DNA from: Methanothermobacter sp. CaT2
Lineage (GTDB): Archaea; Methanobacteriota; Methanobacteria; Methanobacteriales; Methanothermobacteraceae
Assembly: GCF_000828575.1 (NCBI RefSeq)
Contig: NZ_AP011952.1
Span: forward strand, 248,001 to 312,000
DNA: 64,000 nucleotides
Reading direction: 5' to 3'
The notes under the pieces were generated by a model that ran no database searches, was not told where the DNA came from, and saw only the letters and a list, made by a program, of their open reading frames with translations. Shown piece after piece: positions 1-8,500 of the stretch. Each line of letters opens with the position of its first letter. Positions within the stretch are counted from its first letter, which is position 1. Both the position numbers and the translations under genes were made by a program.

Positions 1-27
1 ATGATATAGTCGAACATCTATAAACCC

Positions 28-888
28 TCAGATCTTCATGTAAACCATTTTTAGGGATTCCCTCTCCAGGAGAACCCTGAGGTCCTCTATCTCGGCATCA
101 TCTGGAGCCTCAAATTCTCCCATTTCAAGGTTGAGGCTTCTGTACTTCTCGGTGGCGAGTCTATGCGCACCGAGCACCTCTATCTCATCTATACTGTTAT
201 TTCTCATGAATTCAATCAACTTATCTATGTTTTCACTGTTAAATGTGTATGGTTTCACAGCAGGAAAGCGGAGTATGATGTCACAGTCAGACAGTAACCT
301 GAAGTTCCTCTTGAAAAGCCTGGTATCCCCACCTATAACGTTAACATCTCCTGTCAGTATCTTGACATCAACGATGAAGAGGTCCACCCTGTCCAGGAGG
401 ACCTCCAGATTCTCAGGCTGGACATGGAGGGATGTTTCAACCGCCGTGTGGATACCATCGAGTTTCTCAAGCACCGCAAGGATACCATCCGCCTGCAGTA
501 GCGGCTCTCCGCCTGAGAAGGTCACACCACCCCCGGTTGCCTCATAGTAGTCCAGGTCCCTCAGTATGAGATCTGCAAGTTCCTCCGGTGATAGATCATC
601 ACCGTAGACACCCATAGCCCCTGATGGACACTTCTCGGCACACTCCAGATGTTCAGGGTACCTGAATATGTCATCGGGTCTTTCAAGGAACTCACACCCC
701 CTTAAACACTCCAGGCACCCTTTGCACCTATCTGCCCTGAAGTAGACCTCCCGTTCAGGCTTCATGTTCTCGGGGTTGCAGCACCAGGGGCACCTTAAAG
801 TGCAGCCCTTCAGGAATACGGTGGTCCGTATCCCTGGCCCGTCATGGACACTGAACCTCTGAACACCTGTTACCCTCAGCCTAACCAT
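28..888 (-). CDS. Glycyl radical enzyme activating protein (radical SAM)
   Basis: This should be the activase that uses S-adenosylmethionine and a [4Fe-4S] cluster to place the glycyl radical on the enzyme encoded just upstream. The radical-SAM CX3CX2C motif (CTLRCPWC) is near residue 30. It is followed by a ferredoxin-like insert with CKGCLEC and CAEKCP cysteines, and then TFSGGEPLL, as is usual for PFL-activase relatives. I chose ATG at 888, which overlaps the upstream stop by 8 bases; a TTG at 915 is in frame but lies deeper inside the neighbour. It is the last gene of a three-gene minus-strand operon. The family is certain; the partner is inferred from adjacency. Confidence 0.9.
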   Translation of the reverse strand: MVRLRVTGVQRFSVHDGPGIRTTVFLKGCTLRCPWCCNPENMKPEREVYFRADRCKGCLECLRGCEFLERPDDIFRYPEHLECAEKCPSGAMGVYGDDLSPEELADLILRDLDYYEATGGGVTFSGGEPLLQADGILAVLEKLDGIHTAVETSLHVQPENLEVLLDRVDLFIVDVKILTGDVNVIGGDTRLFKRNFRLLSDCDIILRFPAVKPYTFNSENIDKLIEFMRNNSIDEIEVLGAHRLATEKYRSLNLEMGEFEAPDDAEIEDLRVLLERESLKMVYMKI

Positions 889-2797
889 GCCAACCCCCGT
901 GCTCTGAGTACTCAAGGGCCCTCCTCACTATGAGTTCACGGTACTCCTCAGGGAGGTCCCTGAAGTAGGCGCTGAACCCCCAGACCCTCACTATGAGGTC
1001 AGGGTGGAGTTCAGGGTCCCTTGCAGCCTCAAGTATAACCTCAGGGTCAACTACGTTCACCTGGAGCTGCATGATGCCCCTCCGGATTCCTGTCTTGATG
1101 AGGCCCATGAATTCGCCCCGTGCACGTTCAAGGAAGCTCCTATCGATCATTAGGTCCACCACGCCACCGTTGCATGCCTTGCTGTAATCAAGGCCTGAGG
1201 CGAAGTTCAGTATCCCAGTGTAGGACATCCCCTCAAGGAGCCTCACAGGGGATATATGGACGCCCAGGGGCTCCCTGGCACGCCTACCATCAAAGGAGGC
1301 CCCTGTCTCCTCTCCATGCCAGATATAGGATGGGGAGCTTAGACCAAACCTGTACCTGCCAGCAAGTTCATCATGGATCATATCTATGATCCTGTTTGTT
1401 AAATCCATGACCTCAGGTTCATCCATCCCGTACTTGGGGCCCCTGTTTTCCAGTTCGGATCGGAGGGCCTCGCTGGAGCTGAAGTTATCATCAAGAACCC
1501 CAATTATATCATCCAGGTTCATCCTTCCCTTATCAAAGGATAGCCTCTTGATGTTAATGAGTGAGTTCACGAGGTTCCCCATGCCCACAGTCAGAACACC
1601 ATTGTAGCTGTAGGCGGCACCACCCTCGGCTATGTCCCTGCAGCTTTTGATGCAGTCAGGGAAGAGGAGTGAAAGTGGTGGTGATGGCTCAAATTTCAGT
1701 GACTCAACCTCCCTGATAACCCCCTCAATGTACGCCCTGAGGGCGGAGCGGTAGGCATCCAGGAGTTCCTCGAAGCTTCGAGCCCCAGATCTGAGGGCAT
1801 CAGCCAGTGGGATGAGGAGGTTAAGGGTTGCAAGGTTGTTCTGGTCTGAGGATCTCCCGGGGATGAGGGGCTCCCAGCAGGCGGAGGTCCCGTAGTTCTC
1901 TGCATCATCACCATAGTACTCCCTGAGGGCGTCCACAATCACCTCATCATTTGCAATGAGGGGATAGCCGAGTCCACGCTCAATACAGTCAAGGGCGAGC
2001 TCCCATACATCCTCAGGTGTATCCCGGTTCACCCTGAGCACGATCTTGGGGTCAGGGAGGCCCAGTTCCATCATAACATCAAGGAAGATCCTGGTGAGGT
2101 CATTGCATTCACCCCCAAGGACTATAACCTGCCCTGTATCCCCGGGTAGGGTGTTACTCTTGAAGTCAGGATAAAGGGAAAGTGCCCTTATGAGGTCCTC
2201 AATGATGCTGTGGGTGTCCTCACTGGATGGGTAGCCATCAAGGGTCCTGTCAAGTCTTCCAAGACCTATCAGTGGATGACCATAGGTCCAGAGCAGTGAA
2301 TTGAAGGTTAAAAGTAGCTGGATGGCATCCTCAAGGGTTTCAGGTGCCCCTGATGGTATATCCACCCCTGCTTCAGAACTGCACCTTTCAAGGTAACCAC
2401 TCACCGCCCTTAGTGTCCTCATGAGTACCTGGGCGTATCCTGTTGAGTCCTCCCTTAACTTATCCTCAAGGATCCTACCGATTCCATCAACCCCGTTTTC
2501 AAGCAGGAACCTGTAGTCAGGGGTGAGGTTCCCGAGTCTCCTGTAACCAGGGTACTCCATAACATGTAGGGTTGTATCTATGCTGTAGAGAAATCTACCA
2601 GGGGAGGGGGTTATGCGGGCAACTCTGCAGACATCCTCGAACTGCTGGATCCTCCTCTCAAGGATATCACCACTCCCCCCTATGAGTCTGGTTCTAAGGA
2701 GAGATCCAATACCACCTCTCTGATAGACTGTATAGTATGCTCTCATATAGGGGAAGAGCGGCGTCCTCCTCATAACATTTATAACGTGCTCCTTCAT
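881..2797 (-). CDS. Glycyl radical enzyme (PFL/PflD-like)
   Basis: A glycyl radical enzyme of 638 residues, shorter than the usual 750-850. The C-terminal radical loop is clear: RVWGFSAYF with the glycine near residue 607. The active-site cysteine loop reads GTSACWEP around residues 303-310, a single Cys followed by Trp-Glu. True pyruvate formate-lyases have two adjacent cysteines, whereas the dehydratase/lyase branch (glycerol dehydratase, CutC and relatives) has Cys-X-Glu. The common label 'pyruvate formate-lyase' is therefore doubtful and the substrate is unknown. The start ATG overlaps the flippase stop by 4 bases, and the activase follows, so the three genes are probably co-transcribed. 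Family certain, reaction not. Confidence 0.88.
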   Translation of the reverse strand: MKEHVINVMRRTPLFPYMRAYYTVYQRGGIGSLLRTRLIGGSGDILERRIQQFEDVCRVARITPSPGRFLYSIDTTLHVMEYPGYRRLGNLTPDYRFLLENGVDGIGRILEDKLREDSTGYAQVLMRTLRAVSGYLERCSSEAGVDIPSGAPETLEDAIQLLLTFNSLLWTYGHPLIGLGRLDRTLDGYPSSEDTHSIIEDLIRALSLYPDFKSNTLPGDTGQVIVLGGECNDLTRIFLDVMMELGLPDPKIVLRVNRDTPEDVWELALDCIERGLGYPLIANDEVIVDALREYYGDDAENYGTSACWEPLIPGRSSDQNNLATLNLLIPLADALRSGARSFEELLDAYRSALRAYIEGVIREVESLKFEPSPPLSLLFPDCIKSCRDIAEGGAAYSYNGVLTVGMGNLVNSLINIKRLSFDKGRMNLDDIIGVLDDNFSSSEALRSELENRGPKYGMDEPEVMDLTNRIIDMIHDELAGRYRFGLSSPSYIWHGEETGASFDGRRAREPLGVHISPVRLLEGMSYTGILNFASGLDYSKACNGGVVDLMIDRSFLERARGEFMGLIKTGIRRGIMQLQVNVVDPEVILEAARDPELHPDLIVRVWGFSAYFRDLPEEYRELIVRRALEYSEHGGWHG

Positions 2798-4053
2798 AGG
2801 ATACCCATCCTCCTCAGAATAATATATTCAATCACCCCGATAACAATTTCTGTGAGTACAACCGCGATTGCTGCCCCTGTTGACCCAATGAGAAATACAA
2901 GGCCCACGAGTAGAGCCAGGTGAAGCACCCCTGCAACCAGGACTATCCAGGTGAACTTCTCCTTGTAGCCGAATGAGACAAGCCCCTGGATACCCAGGAT
3001 GTTGTTGACCCCCACCGCAAATATTATGAAGACGAGTATCTGGAGGAGGTGTATACTCTCAGCATATTTTGGACCTGCAAGGATACCAACTATGAGGGGG
3101 GCGAGTAATGCGATTACCAGGGATGCAATGAAGGTCAGAACACCCATTATAAGGAGCATCTTTCTGAGTTCAAGGCGGGCACGTTTCTTATCCTCACTGT
3201 GGACCTTTGCAAAGTAGGGGTATATGGCCTGGCTTATGGGTGATACGAGCCCCTGAAGGGCCTTTGTGATATCCTCGGCCACAGCATAGTAACCCACAAC
3301 GGCAGGCCCGGTTAGGAGGCCCAGTATGAACCTGTTGGATGTCGTGTAGAGGCTGATTGCAAGTGTTGATATGAAGAGGTGCCAGCCCTCCTCCAGCTGC
3401 CTCCTTATATCACTGATCCCTGGTAGGGTGAATTTAACATCGAACTCCCTGGTAACTATCCTCTGGCTGTAGACCCCCACTGCAATGTAACCTGCGGATG
3501 TTAGGAGGGGCACGTAGAGGTAATCCGATGGGGACCTCACCACGATGAATATGAGTGCCGTGTAGATGAGGGAGCTTACGATCCGCAGTATACTTATGTA
3601 GCGCATCCTCTCAACGCCCTGGAAGAACCAGACCGGGAAGAGGAGGTTCCCCAGGACGAGGCCATAGGTGAAAAGGTAGAGGAGAAGGTCTGACCTGAAC
3701 CTCCCAATTGAGAGGACCACAATGAGCATGAGAATAAATGTGATGCACATGAGTATGGTCTTGGTTACCATCACCGAGCTGTATATGCACGAGACCTTCC
3801 GGGGATCCTCACGGTTTATGGAGATCTCCCTGGTTGCCGAGAGGTTGAAGCCGTAGTCTGTGAGGAGCTGGAAGTAGGTTATGAATGCCACTGCAAAGGC
3901 CACCTTCCCGAAGTTGGCCGGGCCAAGGACCCTGGTGAGGTAGGGGAACGTTACAAGGGGGAGGAGATACTGCACCATCTGTATCCCGGTGAGCGACACT
4001 ATGTTGTCCAGCACCCTCCGGTATTCACTGTTATCAAGTATCCGCCGGATCAT
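2794..4053 (-). CDS. Wzx/RfbX-type polysaccharide flippase
   Basis: Integral membrane protein of about 419 residues with some 12-14 hydrophobic segments. The N-terminal signature LPLVTFPYLTRVLGP and the TDYGFNLSATREIS stretch are typical of O-antigen/teichoic-acid exporters of the MATE-like MOP superfamily, which move lipid-linked glycans across the membrane. It is closely similar in layout to the flippase at 27917-29170. I chose ATG at 4053 because GGTGA precedes it and because the paralogue then aligns from its own start; an ORF open to 4113 would add 20 residues without a ribosome binding site. It is the first gene of the operon with the glycyl radical enzyme. Confidence 0.88.
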   Translation of the reverse strand: MIRRILDNSEYRRVLDNIVSLTGIQMVQYLLPLVTFPYLTRVLGPANFGKVAFAVAFITYFQLLTDYGFNLSATREISINREDPRKVSCIYSSVMVTKTILMCITFILMLIVVLSIGRFRSDLLLYLFTYGLVLGNLLFPVWFFQGVERMRYISILRIVSSLIYTALIFIVVRSPSDYLYVPLLTSAGYIAVGVYSQRIVTREFDVKFTLPGISDIRRQLEEGWHLFISTLAISLYTTSNRFILGLLTGPAVVGYYAVAEDITKALQGLVSPISQAIYPYFAKVHSEDKKRARLELRKMLLIMGVLTFIASLVIALLAPLIVGILAGPKYAESIHLLQILVFIIFAVGVNNILGIQGLVSFGYKEKFTWIVLVAGVLHLALLVGLVFLIGSTGAAIAVVLTEIVIGVIEYIILRRMGIL

Positions 4054-4175
4054 CCATTCACCATCAAATCCATTCTCCTGAATATAGAACTTGACACGCC
4101 CAGTAAGGCACATCCATCGAATCTGTTATTTCATATTCTCTCTGTAAACCCATCGTATAAAACCATCTCATACGA

Positions 4176-4192
4176 AAAATTTAAATAATATT
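4176..4192 (+). promoter_or_regulatory. TATA box, probable leaderless promoter
   Basis: AATTTAAATAATATT lies about 25 bases upstream of the ATG at 4210, which is the distance from an archaeal TATA box to the transcription start. No ribosome binding site precedes the ATG. The gene is therefore probably read from a leaderless transcript. Confidence 0.6.
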
Positions 4193-4209
4193 ACTTAATA
4201 CTTTATTTT

Positions 4210-4806
4210 ATGAAACTCATAAACATTGTCTCCTGCCTTGAGGATGGCAACGTTATTGAGTGTGGTGGAAATGCCCTCGAGGCCTACCAGGGGATACTGG
4301 AGGCCATTAAGGAGGGTGAAATCACCACTCGGGCCACACCGGTATACCTGGTAACACCCATGCCCCTCAAGGCGGGGCTCCTCCAGATACTCAGGGCCCA
4401 TAAACCAGGCGCCAGTGAGAAGCTAACCATAACCGAGATAATGAATGAGATAGCATCAACCCGGGGCGAAACCTGGGTCTTCATGGACCACTTCGAGGAC
4501 CTCACAGAGAAGGCCGCACTGAAGTACCTCTGGCTACATGAAAACGGGAACGTGAACTACATGGCGGCCCTCAACGGCACCATGAGAAGTGATGTGAGGT
4601 CATTCTACTCAACCTTCCAGAGGCTCAACCCCCATGAGTGCCTGGACGACGAGGCCATTGACGTCACAGGGGCATTCATGGCACTGATGTCCATACTCAT
4701 GGCACTGGGATACTTCAAGGTGGGCCTTGAATACGGGATCCTCATAACAGGGGCGCTCTGGTTTGCCCTCATGGGCTTCAGGACAATGAACTACATCTTA
4801 AGGTGA
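4210..4806 (+). CDS. Conserved-looking protein with two C-terminal membrane segments
   Basis: 198 residues that I do not recognise. The first ~150 residues look soluble and globular (no signal peptide), with an acidic stretch TWVFMDHFEDL near residue 95. Two hydrophobic helices follow at about 155-172 and 176-193 and would anchor it with the soluble part in the cytoplasm. It starts a short plus-strand pair with the YdjM-like gene, six bases downstream, and is divergent from the flippase operon. The ATG sits at the predicted transcription start, so it may be translated leaderless. No function is assigned. Confidence 0.7.
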   Translation: MKLINIVSCLEDGNVIECGGNALEAYQGILEAIKEGEITTRATPVYLVTPMPLKAGLLQILRAHKPGASEKLTITEIMNEIASTRGETWVFMDHFEDLTEKAALKYLWLHENGNVNYMAALNGTMRSDVRSFYSTFQRLNPHECLDDEAIDVTGAFMALMSILMALGYFKVGLEYGILITGALWFALMGFRTMNYILR

Positions 4807-4812
4807 TAACCC

Positions 4813-5403
4813 TTGAGGTTCAGAACACACATAACAGCTGCAGTGGCACTCTTCCTCATGGTAAACCTCATCCACCCTGTAAATTCTCTGATCAACGGGG
4901 CCCTCCTCGCCGGTACTGGATCAGTGCTCCCTGACATCCTGGACTTCCTTGCCGGGAGGCACAGGGGCATCGGACACACACTTCTAATTCTACCACCCCT
5001 TCTACTTCTATCACTGAGGAGTCCAGGGATCGGGGTGCCTCTGCTTGTTGGGGTATCATCCCACCTGACCCTGGACCTCTTCACGGTCCGCGGATGCCCC
5101 CTGCTATACCCCCTCAATGACACACCCTACCACTGCCTCCGCAGGAACAGGAGGATAAGGACAGGGACAGCCGGCGAGTGGGCCATCCTTTCATTCCTTC
5201 TTGTCGTCACGGTTGTCGCATCCCTCCTATCTGTGGGTGCCTTTGACGATGAAATAAACAGCAGCATGCAGAACAGCAAGGGGGAGTCAGGGACCAGGAC
5301 CCTCACCGTGGACATACAGGTTGATGCTGACAGGGACGTCAATGTGACTGCTCACCATACCAACGGGTCTGAGTGTGTCCTCGTGGACTACCCGGATGAC
5401 TGA
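4813..5403 (+). CDS. YdjM-family membrane-bound metal-dependent hydrolase-like protein
   Basis: Membrane protein of 196 residues. The motif HRGIGHT near residue 55, preceded by GSVLPDILD, matches the YdjM/DUF457 family, where His and Asp residues are proposed to bind metal. A second conserved-looking patch is SSHLTLDLFT. There are about four hydrophobic helices, and the last 45 residues form a polar tail predicted to be extracytoplasmic. The start is TTG at 4813, with AGGTGAT overlapping the previous stop as ribosome binding site. The last four codons and the stop lie inside a tandem duplication (5389-5483). The biological role of the family is poorly defined. Confidence 0.8.
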   Translation: MRFRTHITAAVALFLMVNLIHPVNSLINGALLAGTGSVLPDILDFLAGRHRGIGHTLLILPPLLLLSLRSPGIGVPLLVGVSSHLTLDLFTVRGCPLLYPLNDTPYHCLRRNRRIRTGTAGEWAILSFLLVVTVVASLLSVGAFDDEINSSMQNSKGESGTRTLTVDIQVDADRDVNVTAHHTNGSECVLVDYPDD

Positions 5404-5483
5404 CGGCTCCACACCCTGTACTGTAATACAGTCGTTGATTACCCGGATGACTGACGGCTCCACACCCTGTACTGTAATACAGT
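5389..5483 (+). repeat. Tandem duplication over a stop codon, period 51
   Basis: Two identical 44-base copies at 5389-5432 and 5440-5483. Copy 1 contains the last codons and TGA of the preceding gene (5401-5403). Each copy ends in the short palindrome CTGTAATACAG. Confidence 0.95.
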
Positions 5484-5560
5484 AACAGAAAAAAACTTCA
5501 TTTCAGTAATAATAAAATTAATATAATTAAAATAATAATACTTTCACTGCTTATAATTCA

Positions 5561-5570
5561 GGGAGGTGAT
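5561..5570 (+). promoter_or_regulatory. Strong ribosome binding site of the CobN-like gene
   Basis: GGGAGGTGAT is an almost perfect anti-16S match. It lies 27 bases before the first in-frame ATG (5598), which is too far, but 7 bases before a TTG at 5578. That TTG is in another frame and stops at once (TAA 5590-5592). One extra G in the GGG at 5587-5589 would join the TTG to the CobN frame and complete a good signal peptide. Confidence 0.75.
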
Positions 5571-5597
5571 TGAATATTTGATACCCGGGTAATATTT

Positions 5598-8500
5598 ATG
5601 GCACTGGTTTTCCTCATGGTACTGCCGGGGACAGCGAGTGCAGAGAACGCATCAGACAATGGAACCATCGACGTCCTTGTTATACACTCCATTGAGGGGA
5701 CAAGGGTTGTGAATGATGCAGCCCACAGGGTCCTCCAGGACTACCCTGACAGGAACATCACAGTGAGGGTCAGAAGCACACCCCAGATAGTTAACTCCAC
5801 ACCCGAGGAGATAGAGGCTCTACTCAACTCCTCTGACGTTATAATATGCAACTACCTGGGGACAGAGGACTACACAAGGATACTGAGGGTCCTCACAGAT
5901 AAACCCGGGATCCTCAACGGCAGATTCTTCGCAGTATTTGACGGGGCAAGTGGAATAGAACTTGTTAAGATGAGCAGGATAAATGATGAGACGGTCTTCA
6001 ACGGCGTCCCTGATACCGTTGTGACAGCAGTGAGCAGGGCCCTCAGGGTACTTGAACCCCTCCCATTCCTGGAGGGCTACGTCAACCAGTACCCCCAGAT
6101 AGCACTCTGGGCACAGGGAGAGGGCTACTACTGCTACAGGAACGTGGAAAGCTACAGGAACCAGATACTCTGGGCAGCTGACATATGGGCCAGGGGAAGG
6201 AGCATTAACCTCAATGTGAGCTATGACCCTCCAAGGGCAGCTCCAAGGGAACTGCTCTACCGTGACGGCAGACTGTACGTGAACCTCACAGACTACCTCA
6301 GGGACTACCCCCAGGATCCCTCCAGACCAACCATCGGACTCATAGAGTCAGAGAGCAACATGCTGGGTGGTGGAACAGCACACATAGACAGCCTGATAGA
6401 GAAACTCAGGGACAGGTACAATATAATCTCAGCAGTTGCAAGGTACGGTGATAACACATACTCAGCCATGGTCAGATTCTTCACCACAGCACCGGATACA
6501 GCCTCTTTCGAGGCCAACAGGACACTCTACACTCCACGTGTGGATGCCATAGTATCCTTCAGCACCTACCTTCTCGGGGGGACATCCTCAGATAAGGTCA
6601 CAGAACTCCTAAGGTTCCTGAATGTCCCTGTACTGAGGGGAGTTATAGTGAACACCAGGACAGTTGAGGACTGGCTTGTATCCAGTGACGGTGTCACACC
6701 CTGGAGCATGGACGACATAATGGGACAGGCAGGATTCCCTGAAACACAGGGCCTCATAGAGCCCATAATAATCGCTGCATCAGAATTCCAGTCAGACAAC
6801 ACCACAGGGGCCTACACCTACTCCTACTCACCACTACCCGACAGGATAGAGAAACTGGCAGAGAGACTCACAAACTGGGTTAACCTCAGGGTGAAACCCG
6901 CATCAGAGAAGAAGATAGCCATAATATACTACAACTACCCGCCGGGCAAATCAGAGATAGGAGCAAGCTACCTAAATGTCCCTCAGAGCATCTATGAGAT
7001 ACTCCTCAACCTGAAGAGAGATGGATACATGGTCGGGAACATCACAGGAGCAGATGAACTCGTAACCCTCATGGTTGAGAGGGGAATAAACATTGCAAAC
7101 TGGGCACCCGGTGAACTCGAGAGACTGGCAGACACCCCCGGTGTTATACTCTGGGATGCCGAGGAATACCTCAGATGGTTCCAGGGCCTCAACCCCATCG
7201 CACGAAGATACGTCACAGAGGGACCAACAGCATACATGGAGGAACTCCTGAAAATGGGCCTCCAGAGGAATGCTGGGGCGGAGACCCTCATGAATGCCCT
7301 GAACTCATGGTACGCTGAGATGAAGGACAACATAAAGTCATCAGATAAAGCCTCTGAGGGGTTGCAATTACTTGAAGTCATGTACACGGCGCTCAGGGGA
7401 GTTATAAACGGCAACTCAAGTCTATGGGACACTTTCCAGGCTGCAAGGAACTCCTTCATGCTCCTTGCAATACCGGGCCTCTGTGGCTGGGGAGAACCCC
7501 CTGGAAATGTCATGACCGTTACAAGGAATGGCAGAAAGTACATCGTAATACCTGGATTCATGATGGGAAACGTCTTCATCGGACCCCAGCCCCAGCGGGG
7601 ATGGGAAGCCAGCCCTGAGATGCTCTACAACGTGGGTGTACTCCCACCACACCACCAGTACCTGGCCTACTATGCATGGATAAACACGGTCTTCAATGCC
7701 AGCGCAATGATACACATGGGTACCATGGGAAGCTACGAGTGGCTCCCTGGCAAGGAGGTCATGCTCGCAGGCTTCGACTTCCCTGATATTGTGGTGGATG
7801 AGACACCTTCAATCTACATCTACCGCGTTGATAACGCAGCTGATGGCCTTGCAGCCAAGAGAAGAGGCCTTGCAGTTATAATTGACCACCTGACACCCGC
7901 AATGAAATCAACAACCCTCTACGGAGAACTGCTACAGCTCAAAAACCTCATAGAGGGATACAAGAACGCACAGGATGAGCAGCTCAAAGAGAGGTACCTC
8001 TCCGAGATAAGAACCACGGCAGTCGGGGCAAAGCTTGAAGAGGAAATCGGCCTCAGCATTGAAAACTCGACAGCAGATAAGCTCATACCCGCACTGTCCG
8101 CCTATCTCCTCAGGATAGAGGGCACCCTCATACCCTACGGCCTCCACACCTTTGGAAGGGAGTGGAGCAACGATGCAATAGGCTACATGGTCACATCAAT
8201 GATAACACAGGATGGATCATTCTACAGGATACTGGCAGCAGAATACGGATGGATATACGAGGAACTCACACCTGATCAGCTCTCCATACTTGAGAACCGG
8301 ACACTTGGAATGGTCCAGGCACTCCTCAATGGATCAGAACCAGAGAACCTGACATCCTCACCGGACATCCTTGCAGTCCTAAGGAGTGCAGCTGAATACA
8401 TATCACTCATCAGAAAGAGCACAGAGATGGAGATGTCATCACTTCTAAACGCCCTCAGGGGCGGCTACGTGGAACCTGGACTCGGAAAGGAGCCCCTCAT

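Noticed and set aside
4791-5123. 110-codon minus-strand frame
   Set aside because: Arg/Ser/Pro-rich shadow of the YdjM-like gene.
7422-7715. Long open frames opposite the CobN-like gene
   Set aside because: Shadow frames; no start context or protein-like pattern, and the sense gene is clear.
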